Assembly (NCBI GenBank): GCA_002383375.1
Contig: DFYR01000030.1
Span: forward strand, 3,143 to 14,944
Reading direction: 5' to 3'
Source: Spirochaetaceae bacterium UBA4077
GTDB taxonomy: Bacteria; Spirochaetota; Spirochaetia; Treponematales; Rectinemataceae
Length of the DNA: 11,802 bases
This document shows, one piece after another, positions 6,553 to 11,802 of the stretch (position 1 is the stretch's first letter; every line of letters begins with the position of its first letter). Position numbers and translations under genes: made by a program. The notes under the pieces were generated by a model, which saw only the letters and a list, made by a program, of their open reading frames with translations, was not told the origin of the DNA and did no database searches.

Positions 6553-7025
6553 TGTCCGACTATCAGCTTCACGCGCCCGAAGGGGCCAATAAAAAGAAAA
6601 GAATCGTCGGACGCGGACAGGGCTCAGGCCTCGGCACCACAGCGGGTAAGGGGAACAAGGGCCAACAGTCCAGATCCGGCGGCAAGACCTATCCCGGCTT
6701 TGAAGGCGGCCAGATGCCCCTGTACAGGCGTCTGCCCATGCGCGGCTTCTCCAACTACCCCTTCCGCAAGGAATGGCAGATCGTCAATGTCGCCGACCTG
6801 GAGGCCACGTACAATGCCGGGGAAAAGGTAGACGCGGTCTCTCTCTTGCTTAAGGGACTGATCAAGAAACCCGAGGGCCTGATAAAGGTACTCGGCAAGG
6901 GTAGCATTTCCATCGCGCTCGAGGTGAGCGTCGATGCCGTATCCGCAGGCGCCAAGACCAAGATCGAAGCCGCCGGCGGCAAGGTCGAGACCCCCACCGC
7001 GGTCGCCTCGGCCGGAAAAGCCTAA
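6552..7025 (+). CDS. rplO: 50S ribosomal protein L15
   Basis: L15 has a long extended N-terminal arm that threads through 23S rRNA and a globular C-terminal domain. It is needed late in 50S assembly. The product is 157 residues. The arm shows KKKRIVGRGQGSGLGTTAGKGNKGQQSRSGG, with the family pattern GRGxGSGxGxTAGRGxKGQxxRSG, then PGFEGGQMPLYRRLPMRGFSN. The C-terminal domain ends with the L15 signature SAGAKTKIEAAGGKVE, followed by an 11-residue Ala/Thr tail. ATG 6552 overlaps the rpmD stop by one base, and the Shine-Dalgarno AAGGAGGG lies 6 nt upstream. Confidence 0.98.
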   Translation: MSDYQLHAPEGANKKKRIVGRGQGSGLGTTAGKGNKGQQSRSGGKTYPGFEGGQMPLYRRLPMRGFSNYPFRKEWQIVNVADLEATYNAGEKVDAVSLLLKGLIKKPEGLIKVLGKGSISIALEVSVDAVSAGAKTKIEAAGGKVETPTAVASAGKA

Positions 7026-7052
7026 GCTAGGCAGGTATAAAGGCAGGAATGC

Positions 7053-8375
7053 ATGGCAGGTAACCCGCTTTCGGATATTTTCCGGATCAAGGAACTTAAA
7101 GACAGAATATTCTTCACCCTTTTCTGGCTGGTAATCTTCAGAGTCGGCGCATTCTTGCCCTTGCCGGGCATCAATGCAAGCGCGCTGCAGTCTTACTTCG
7201 CCAGCCAGTCCGGAGGAACCAGCGGAATAACGGACTATCTCGATTTCTTCGCCGGCGGCGCATTCAAGAACTTCTCCGTCTTCATGATGGGTGTCATGCC
7301 CTACATCAGCACCCAGATCATCCTTCAGCTGCTTCTCATCGTATTTCCCAAGCTGAAGGCCATAGCCGAGGAAGAAGGCGGCCGCAAGAAGCTGGCCCGC
7401 TGGACCAAGATCGGCACACTGGCGGTCTGCGCCGTCCAGGGCTATTCCTACACGGTCTACGCAGACAGGATCCCCGGCGCCATCGTCATGGACAACAGGG
7501 TGATGTACTCCATCATCGCGATTCTTACCGTGACCACCGGTACCATGTTCCTTATCTGGATAGGCGAGCAGATCACCAAGCGCGGTATCGGCAACGGCAT
7601 CTCGCTGCTCATCTTCGCCGGCATCGTAGCCAGGCTGCCCAACGCCGTCTTCGAGCTGATCAAGAAGATACAGCTGGGCGAGATCAACGCAGTCTACGCT
7701 ATAGTGGTGATCATCATGTTCGTGGGAATCGTGGCTCTCGTGGTAATGGAACAGCAGGGGCAGCGCAAGATCCCGGTCAACTACGCCAAGCGCGTGGTAG
7801 GCCGCAAGATGTACGGAGCCCAGAACACCTACATCCCCTTCAAGATCAATCCCTCCGGGGTTATCCCCGTTATCTTCGCTTCGAGCCTCCTCACATTCCC
7901 CCTGCAGATCGCCCAGAGCTTCGGCGTGCAGGCCAAGTGGCTCAGGGACTTCTCCTACTGGCTCAGGCCCCAGGGATTCTGGTATAATTTATTGTACATC
8001 GCGCTCATTATCTTCTTCGCCTACTTCTACACTCAAGTGTCCCTGAACCCCCAGGAGATTTCCAAAAATATCCGGGAAAACGGCGGCTCCATTCCCGGCA
8101 TCAGAAGCGAAAAGATGGAAGAGTACCTCTCCAGGATACTCAACAGGATCATCCTGCCCGGCTCGCTCTACCTGGCTTTGATAGCGCTCATTCCCAGCCT
8201 GGTGCAGCTGATGTTCAACTTTCCCAGCGAACTGGCATACCTCTTGGGCGGCACCTCGCTCATCATCATTGTCGGCGTCGATTTGGACACCATGTCCCAG
8301 GTCGAGGCCATGCTCAAGATGCACCATCACGACGGTTTGGTACGGAAAGGACATATCAGGTCGAGGAACCTGTAG
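7053..8375 (+). CDS. secY: protein translocase channel subunit SecY
   Basis: SecY is the inner-membrane pore of the Sec system; with SecE and SecG it passes unfolded proteins from SecA or the ribosome across or into the membrane. The product is 440 residues, a normal length, and shows ten probable membrane spans at about 20-38, 65-98 (with the plug-containing segment), 117-135, 150-172, 181-200, 212-233, 268-290, 311-330, 364-388 and 394-412. Recognisable blocks are FRVGAFLPLPGIN, FFAGGAFKNFSVFMMGVMPYI, GIGNGISLLIFAGIV, the cytosolic loop KRVVGRKMYGAQNTYIPFKIN, and NIRENGGSIPGIR (Arg351 is in the position of E. coli Arg357). The tail ends MHHHDGLVRKGHIRSRNL. AGG at 7045-7047 precedes ATG 7053. 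It closes the spc-type genes before a 66-nt gap containing a hairpin. Confidence 0.98.
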   Translation: MAGNPLSDIFRIKELKDRIFFTLFWLVIFRVGAFLPLPGINASALQSYFASQSGGTSGITDYLDFFAGGAFKNFSVFMMGVMPYISTQIILQLLLIVFPKLKAIAEEEGGRKKLARWTKIGTLAVCAVQGYSYTVYADRIPGAIVMDNRVMYSIIAILTVTTGTMFLIWIGEQITKRGIGNGISLLIFAGIVARLPNAVFELIKKIQLGEINAVYAIVVIIMFVGIVALVVMEQQGQRKIPVNYAKRVVGRKMYGAQNTYIPFKINPSGVIPVIFASSLLTFPLQIAQSFGVQAKWLRDFSYWLRPQGFWYNLLYIALIIFFAYFYTQVSLNPQEISKNIRENGGSIPGIRSEKMEEYLSRILNRIILPGSLYLALIALIPSLVQLMFNFPSELAYLLGGTSLIIIVGVDLDTMSQVEAMLKMHHHDGLVRKGHIRSRNL

Positions 8376-8441
8376 ATATTTTTTGCGATATGGTATTTAA
8401 TTGCGTGTTCACGCACTGCGTGAGCTTTTTAAGGGGAACGT
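8376..8441 (+). promoter_or_regulatory. secY-rpmJ intergenic leader, AT-rich, possible regulatory site
   Basis: This is the largest non-coding gap inside the gene cluster. Its first half is AT-rich (ATATTTTTTGCGATATGG, then TATTTAATT), unlike the GC-rich surroundings. The second half holds the hairpin reported separately and then AAGGGG at 8431-8436, the rpmJ ribosome-binding site. I looked for a sigma-70 type promoter. TATTTA (8394-8399) could act as a -10, but no acceptable -35 lies 16-18 nt upstream, so a promoter is only possible. By analogy this is where an alpha-operon leader would begin; regulation by S4, as in E. coli, cannot be shown from the sequence. Confidence 0.35.
8407..8430 (+). 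terminator. terminator-like or attenuator hairpin between secY and rpmJ
   Basis: The arms are 8407-8414 (GTTCACGC) and 8418-8425 (GCGTGAGC), giving an 8-bp stem with one U-G wobble (8408/8424) and a 3-nt loop ACT. The core TCACGCACTGCGTGA is a perfect palindrome around C8416. Five Ts follow at once (8426-8430), the classic intrinsic terminator layout. The stem is short, so termination may be partial. The rpmJ Shine-Dalgarno starts on the next base (8431), so the same element could affect both transcript level and ribosome access. It would lower or uncouple expression of the downstream rpmJ-rpsM-rpoA part relative to secY. Confidence 0.6.
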
Positions 8442-8555
8442 ATGAAGGTCAGGACCAGCGTTAAGAAAATATGCGACAAATGCAAGGTCATTCGCAGGAA
8501 TGGCATTGTTCGGATTGTGTGCGACAACCCTAAGCACAAACAGAAGCAAGGCTGA
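8442..8555 (+). CDS. rpmJ: 50S ribosomal protein L36, zinc-binding form
   Basis: L36 is the smallest 50S protein and binds 23S rRNA through a single zinc knuckle. The 37-residue product reads MKVRTSVKKICDKCKVIRRN and ends in HKQKQG. The zinc ligands Cys11, Cys14, Cys27 and His32 are all present, so this is the zinc (C+) form, not the cysteine-free paralogue. The length is the usual 37. The ribosome-binding site is AAGGGG at 8431-8436, 5 nt before ATG 8442. It follows secY directly, without adk, map or infA, and precedes rpsM by 19 nt. Confidence 0.98.
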   Translation: MKVRTSVKKICDKCKVIRRNGIVRIVCDNPKHKQKQG

Positions 8556-8574
8556 AAAGGGCAGGAGGAATCGA

Positions 8575-8946
8575 ATGGCGCGTATAGCGGGAGTGGACCT
8601 CCCGAACAAACATGTCGAAATAGCCCTAACCTATATCTTTGGTCTGGGCAGAACCAGCGCAAAGAAAATCTGCGAAGCTACAGGCATCGATCCGGCTAAG
8701 AAGATTAACGACCTCTCCAACGAAGAGATCAACGAGCTTCGCAAGGTTATTGAGAACGACTACAAGGTAGAGGGAAGACTCCGCACCGAGGTTGCCCTCA
8801 ACATCAAGCGGCTCATGGATATTGGATGTTACCGGGGCTTACGGCACCGCAAGGGACTTCCGGTTAATGGACAGCGGACAAGAACCAATGCCCGTACCAG
8901 GAAGGGCAAGCGCAAGACGGTCGCCAACAAGAAAAAGGCCGCGTAA
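8575..8946 (+). CDS. rpsM: 30S ribosomal protein S13
   Basis: S13 is at the top of the 30S head, contacts P-site tRNA and forms bridges with L5. The start is ATG 8575, with AGGAGG at 8563-8568 placed 6 nt upstream. The same frame is open back to 8500, but that part overlaps rpmJ and is not conserved. The 123-residue product opens MARIAGVDLPNKHVEIALTYIFGLGRTSAK with the helix-hairpin region. It has the EGRLRTEVALNIKRLMDIGCYRGLRHRKGLPVNGQRTRTNARTRKG signature region, and ends in a basic tail. The NGQRT wording replaces the usual RGQRT. It opens the alpha-type gene group with rpsK, rpsD, rpoA and rplQ. Confidence 0.98.
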   Translation: MARIAGVDLPNKHVEIALTYIFGLGRTSAKKICEATGIDPAKKINDLSNEEINELRKVIENDYKVEGRLRTEVALNIKRLMDIGCYRGLRHRKGLPVNGQRTRTNARTRKGKRKTVANKKKAA

Positions 8947-8963
8947 GCTAAAGGGGAGTCAAA

Positions 8964-9350
8964 GTGGCAGCCACTACTACGAAGAAGAGAAAAGAGAAAA
9001 AGAGCGTTTACGAAGGTAACGTCTATATCCAGGCGACCTTCAACAACACCATTATCACGATTACGGATTTGAACGGAAACACCATCGCCTGGTCTAGCTC
9101 CGGCACCCATCAGTTCAGGGGAGCGAAAAAGTCCACCCCCTTCGCCGCCCAGACGGTCGCCGAGACGGTGGTGCAGAAGGCCATGAACTCAGGTCTGAGG
9201 GAAGTTCACGTATTTGTAAAGGGACCGGGAATTGGCCGCGAGTCGGCCATTCGGCAGCTGGGCGCCCTGGGGCTCAAGGTGAAGACCATCAACGATGTCA
9301 CACCCATTCCCCACAATGGCTGCAGGCCTCGCAAGGCTCGCCGCATTTAA
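8964..9350 (+). CDS. rpsK: 30S ribosomal protein S11
   Basis: S11 lies on the 30S platform near the E site and the anti-Shine-Dalgarno end of 16S rRNA. The product is 128 residues. A lysine-rich lead (about 2-14) precedes the core YIQATFNNTIITITDLNGNTIAWSSSGT. The GAKKSTPFAAQ block and the ending GPGIGRESAIRQL...VTPIPHNGCRPRKARRI are diagnostic. The sequence before that block, GTHQFRGAKKS, differs from the common GSLGFRGSRKS. The start is GTG 8964, with GGGGAG at 8953-8958 placed 5 nt upstream; no ATG is available nearby. It has the usual place between rpsM and rpsD. Confidence 0.98.
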   Translation: MAATTTKKRKEKKSVYEGNVYIQATFNNTIITITDLNGNTIAWSSSGTHQFRGAKKSTPFAAQTVAETVVQKAMNSGLREVHVFVKGPGIGRESAIRQLGALGLKVKTINDVTPIPHNGCRPRKARRI

Positions 9351-9366
9351 TAGGGGGTAGATAGAA

Positions 9367-10002
9367 ATGGCACGTTATATTGGACCAGTGTGCAGGCTTT
9401 GCCGCACCGAACAGAAAAAGCTCTTTTTAAAGGGCGCCCGTTGCAGCAGCGACAAATGCCCCATGAACAAGAAGCGTCTTCCCCCTGGAAAGGCCCCCAA
9501 GGCTAGGATGGGCAAGCGCTCCGAATACGCCACCCAGCTGAGAGAAAAGCAAACCCTTAAGCGGGCCTATGGCCTTATGGAAGCCCAGTTCAGGAACGCC
9601 TTCGAAAAAGCCCTCGCCATGCCCGGCAAAACAGGCGAGAACCTCTTCATCCTCCTGGAGCGAAGGCTGGACAATGTCGTATTCAGAATGCACCTCGCCG
9701 GTTCCCGCGCCCAGGCGCGCCAGCTGGTAAATCACGGTCATATCGCCGTAAACGGCCAGCGAGTGAATATTCCTTCCTTCCTGGTAAAGGCCGGAGACAA
9801 GGTTTCGGTGGTCGAGCAGGCCAAGAAGTTCGACCTTATCAAGAACGCTTTGCAGGAAGTCGGCAAATCCGGCACCATGCCCTGGATCGAGGTCAATCCC
9901 GATGAGATGTCTGGACGCCTCGCGGCATATCCGCACCGCCAGGACATCACCGATATGGCAGATATCCGCGAACAGCTCGTCGTCGAGCTTTATTCGAAAT
10001 AA
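9367..10002 (+). CDS. rpsD: 30S ribosomal protein S4, four-cysteine form
   Basis: S4 is a primary 16S rRNA binder that nucleates 30S assembly; in E. coli it also represses the alpha operon. The product is 211 residues. The N-terminus carries Cys9, Cys12, Cys26 and Cys31 (CxxC-X13-C-X4-C), the pattern of the zinc-binding S4 known from Thermus; many bacteria have lost these cysteines. The S4 RNA-binding domain spans about 99-160 with ERRLDNVVFRMHLAGSRAQARQLVNHGHI. The C-terminus ends REQLVVELYSK. AGGGGG at 9352-9357 lies 9 nt before ATG 9367. It is placed between rpsK and rpoA, the classic alpha-operon order. Confidence 0.97.
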   Translation: MARYIGPVCRLCRTEQKKLFLKGARCSSDKCPMNKKRLPPGKAPKARMGKRSEYATQLREKQTLKRAYGLMEAQFRNAFEKALAMPGKTGENLFILLERRLDNVVFRMHLAGSRAQARQLVNHGHIAVNGQRVNIPSFLVKAGDKVSVVEQAKKFDLIKNALQEVGKSGTMPWIEVNPDEMSGRLAAYPHRQDITDMADIREQLVVELYSK

Positions 10003-10011
10003 GGAGCCGAA

Positions 10012-11067
10012 ATGGCACGAAAGAACCTTCTCAAAGGTTTCAAGAGGCCGAAGGGCATTACCTACGAGCAGAGCGAGTCGGGGCCCTCCTACGGCAAGTT
10101 CATCGCTTACCCATTCGAGCCAGGATACGGAACCACGGTGGGGAACACCCTACGGCGCATCCTTCTTTCGTCCATCCAGGGGTATGCGATCACCGCCGTC
10201 AGGGTCGTACGCTACGACGAGGAAGGCGCTCAGCACATCGTCACCAGCGAGTTTGAGACCATTCCCGGAATGGTCGAGGACACCATCGAGTTTCTCAACA
10301 ACCTCAAGCAGCTCAGGATTTGCTTGCCCAACGACCAGGAACAGGCCACCTTTCTCTACGAGATCAAGGGACCGGCGGAAATCACCGGGGCTTATTTCTC
10401 CGGAGAGAAAGCCTTGGAAGTGCTCAATCCCGAGATCCGCGTCGCCACCCTGGACAAGGAAGTCCACCTCGACCTGGAGATTCAGGTGGATCTGGGCAGA
10501 GGTTACGTACCCGCCGAGGTCAACGAGCGCTATATCGAAATTGTCGGCACCATACCCATGGATGCCATCTTCTCGCCTGTGACCAAGGTTAAGTACGCTA
10601 TCGAGCCCACCAGGGTTGGCCAACGCTCGGACTACGACAAGCTCATCCTGGAGATATGGACCGACGGAACCACTAAACCGGAAGACGCTCTTGGAGAGGC
10701 TGCCAAGATAGCCAAGGACCACCTTTCTATCTTCATCAATTTTGATGAGAACGATTCCGGCGGTGACGAGCAGAGCGACGAGATCGAGGAAAGAGTGCGC
10801 CAGATACTCAACACTCCGGTGGAGGAGCTGGAACTCTCGGTGCGTTCCTCCAATTGCCTCAAGAACGCCAATATCAAGACAATTGGGGATCTCACGAGAA
10901 AAACAGAGGATGAGATCACCAAAACCAGGAATTTCGGCAAGAAATCCCTGTTGGAGATCAAGGCCAAGCTCGCGGAATGGAGCCTCAGCCTCGGCATGAC
11001 GGACTATTCGCCGCTTCGAAACTATCTGAAACTGAGCATGAAGAAGGAAGAGACCGATGAAGCATAA
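10012..11067 (+). CDS. rpoA: DNA-directed RNA polymerase subunit alpha
   Basis: The alpha subunit dimerises to scaffold beta and beta-prime during RNA polymerase assembly; its C-terminal domain contacts UP elements and activators. The product is 351 residues, slightly longer than E. coli's 329. The N-terminal domain has GTTVGNTLRRILLSSIQGYAITAVRV (40-65) and the conserved HEF-like segment SEFETIPGMVEDTIEFLNNLK. A flexible, acidic linker lies at about 244-262 (NFDENDSGGDEQSDEIEE). The C-terminal domain (about 266-330) has LSVRSSNCLKNANIKTIGDL; Arg278 and Asn281 are in the positions of E. coli Arg265 and Asn268, which contact DNA. A charged tail follows. AAGGAG at 10001-10006 precedes ATG 10012. 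The last 11 nt overlap rplQ. Confidence 0.98.
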   Translation: MARKNLLKGFKRPKGITYEQSESGPSYGKFIAYPFEPGYGTTVGNTLRRILLSSIQGYAITAVRVVRYDEEGAQHIVTSEFETIPGMVEDTIEFLNNLKQLRICLPNDQEQATFLYEIKGPAEITGAYFSGEKALEVLNPEIRVATLDKEVHLDLEIQVDLGRGYVPAEVNERYIEIVGTIPMDAIFSPVTKVKYAIEPTRVGQRSDYDKLILEIWTDGTTKPEDALGEAAKIAKDHLSIFINFDENDSGGDEQSDEIEERVRQILNTPVEELELSVRSSNCLKNANIKTIGDLTRKTEDEITKTRNFGKKSLLEIKAKLAEWSLSLGMTDYSPLRNYLKLSMKKEETDEA

Positions 11068-11488
11068 GATAGGATATAACAAACTGAACAGGGTTGCGGC
11101 TCATCGCAAAGCCCTGCTGCGCAACATGGCGACCGTCCTCTTCAAGCACGAGCGGATAATCACCACAAGAGCCAAGGCGATCGAGACCCGCCGGGTGGCC
11201 GAAAAGCTCATCACCAGGGCCAAGGAAGACTCAATCCACAACAGAAGGATCGCCGCCAAGAAAATTCAGGATGAGGCAGTGCTGGCCAAGCTCTTCACCG
11301 ACATCGGACCCCGCTTCAAGGAAAGGGCAGGCGGCTACACCAGGATTCTGCGCATCGGCGAAAGGGCCCATGACGCAGCCGATATGGTGATCCTCGAGCT
11401 GGTGGATCAGAAAGTGAACGAAAAAAAGGCCGCCCGCAGCAAGCGCAAGGCCGACAAGAAAGCCAAGGCCGAGAATAAGGCCAGCTAA
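11057..11488 (+). CDS. rplQ: 50S ribosomal protein L17
   Basis: L17 lies on the solvent side of the 50S subunit near the tunnel exit. The product is 143 residues, longer than the 116-127 usual length. The family core is clear: MKHKIGYNKLNRVAAHRKALLRNMATVLFKHERIITTRAKAIETR, KLFTDIGPRFKERAGGYTRILRIGERAHDAADMVILEL. About 22 C-terminal residues are a Lys/Ala-rich tail (about 122-143). The start ATG 11057 overlaps the end of rpoA by 11 nt, with AAGGA at 11044-11048 inside rpoA, which suggests translational coupling. It closes the alpha-type genes before the small zinc-ribbon gene. Confidence 0.98.
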   Translation: MKHKIGYNKLNRVAAHRKALLRNMATVLFKHERIITTRAKAIETRRVAEKLITRAKEDSIHNRRIAAKKIQDEAVLAKLFTDIGPRFKERAGGYTRILRIGERAHDAADMVILELVDQKVNEKKAARSKRKADKKAKAENKAS

Positions 11489-11505
11489 GGGAGCGGGAGG
11501 AACAT

Positions 11506-11676
11506 ATGTCCAAAGCGCATAGAGGAAAAGGTCTTCAGGAAGTCCCGTCAGGCGGCCGCGGCCTCTGCCCCATCTGCAACAGAGCAGGCGTAAAGGTCCT
11601 GTACGAACAGGAAATCGAAGGCAAGAAGACCAAGATCTGCAAAATTTGCAAGGCCACGTTGGCTAACAAGAAATAA
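11506..11676 (+). CDS. small basic zinc-ribbon protein of unknown function
   Basis: This 56-residue protein has no function I can name. It begins MSKAHRGKGLQEVPSGGRGL and has two CxxC pairs, Cys21-Pro-Ile-Cys24 and Cys45-Lys-Ile-Cys48, separated by 20 residues, the layout of a C4 zinc ribbon. Between them is a VKVLYEQEIEGKKTKIC beta-strand-like stretch; the tail is KATLANKK. It has no signal peptide or membrane span and is basic, which suits nucleic acid or ribosome binding (inference). GGGAGG at 11495-11500 lies 5 nt before ATG 11506, so translation should be strong. It starts 17 nt after rplQ and ends before the operon terminator, so it is the last gene of the transcript. I have a vague memory of similar small ORFs after rplQ in spirochaetes but could not verify it. 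It could be an accessory ribosomal protein or ribosome-associated factor. Confidence 0.88.
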   Translation: MSKAHRGKGLQEVPSGGRGLCPICNRAGVKVLYEQEIEGKKTKICKICKATLANKK

Positions 11677-11707
11677 CCGTTTTCCCGGAACCAAGCTTCC
11701 AGTCTAC

Positions 11708-11743
11708 TAAGAAAGCCCCGCGAGCGATCGCGGGGCTTTCTTA
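11708..11743 (+). terminator. strong intrinsic terminator closing the operon
   Basis: The arms 11708-11723 (TAAGAAAGCCCCGCGA) and 11728-11743 (TCGCGGGGCTTTCTTA) are perfectly complementary over 16 bp, with a 4-nt loop GCGA, a GNRA-type tetraloop. The upper stem is GC-rich and the base is A/T-rich, so the rising side ends in CTTTCTTA, an imperfect U-rich tract. By symmetry the A-rich left base gives the same tract on the opposite strand, so it can work in both directions. It lies 31 nt after the stop of the last gene, as expected for the end of the transcript. Confidence 0.93.
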
Positions 11744-11802
11744 TGGTCTAGCAATACGGTAGGTATCGAAAAAAGCTATCGCTTGCGATCGTCGGAAACC
11801 AC
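11744..11802. other. non-coding tail beyond the terminator
   Basis: This 59-base stretch at the window edge holds no ORF I can support. It contains a run of six A (11769-11774) followed by a small inverted repeat, ATCGC (11778-11782) and GCGAT (11785-11789), with only TT between. Read on the minus strand this is a short hairpin followed closely by six T, so it could be a weak terminator of a convergent gene to the right. The 2-nt loop is sterically poor, which lowers confidence. Confidence 0.3.

Noticed and set aside
9902..10582. Plus-strand alternative frame (226 codons) spanning rpsD and rpoA
   Set aside because: The Ser/Arg-rich translation is out of frame with both conserved genes and has no domain signature.
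10150..11082. Minus-strand open frame (310 codons) antisense to rpoA
   Set aside because: It is a shadow of rpoA codons, with no recognisable domain and no supporting promoter or operon partner.
11724..11731. GCGATCGC octamer resembling the cyanobacterial HIP1 repeat
   Set aside because: It occurs as part of the terminator loop and right arm. I saw no dense repetition of it, and the gene content is not cyanobacterial.
1..11802. A mobile element, CRISPR array, defence system, tRNA or rRNA
   Set aside because: I found no transposase, integrase, terminal inverted repeats, regularly spaced repeats or RNA-gene signatures. The window is filled by conserved housekeeping genes.

Overview
The window is one continuous plus-strand ribosomal protein superoperon. 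It covers the end of an S10-type cluster, a complete spc-type cluster and a complete alpha-type cluster, and closes with a strong terminator near the right edge. In order the genes are rplB (3' part only), rpsS, rplV, rpsC, rplP, rpmC, rpsQ | rplN, rplX, rplE, rpsN (type Z), rpsH, rplF, rplR, rpsE, rpmD, rplO, secY, rpmJ | rpsM, rpsK, rpsD, rpoA, rplQ, then a 56-residue zinc-ribbon protein of unknown function. Genes are separated by about 0-30 nt, several stop and start codons overlap, and nearly every gene has a purine-rich Shine-Dalgarno sequence.

The organism is a bacterium with fairly high GC (high 50s percent by eye). Three things point to Spirochaetota, though this is inference without a database search. 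First, secY runs directly into rpmJ with no adk, map or infA between them. Second, the wording of SecY, L22 and S11 looks spirochaete-like. Third, a small basic CxxC/CxxC protein follows rplQ. Confidence in the phylum is about 0.6-0.65.

Region by region: 1-2898 is the S10-type part, with L2, S19, L22, S3, L16, L29 and S17. 2917-8375 is the spc-type part, from L14 to the SecY translocase channel. 8376-8441 is the only sizeable internal gap; it holds a terminator-like hairpin whose U-tract directly abuts the rpmJ ribosome-binding site. 8442-11488 is the L36 and alpha-type part, which includes the RNA polymerase alpha subunit. 11506-11676 is the small zinc-ribbon gene. 11677-11802 is non-coding and contains a 16-bp perfect-stem terminator.

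The genes co-produce 30S and 50S ribosomal proteins, the RNA polymerase alpha subunit and the Sec channel, so transcription, translation and export capacity are made together. Most of the window is ordinary core genome. The parts worth a second look are the terminal zinc-ribbon gene, the secY-rpmJ hairpin, low-complexity tails on L5, S3, L30 and L17, a full set of cysteine-containing (zinc-type) ribosomal proteins, and GTG starts that fall only on small-subunit genes. I see no mobile element, CRISPR array, tRNA or rRNA, and no clear novel multi-gene system.
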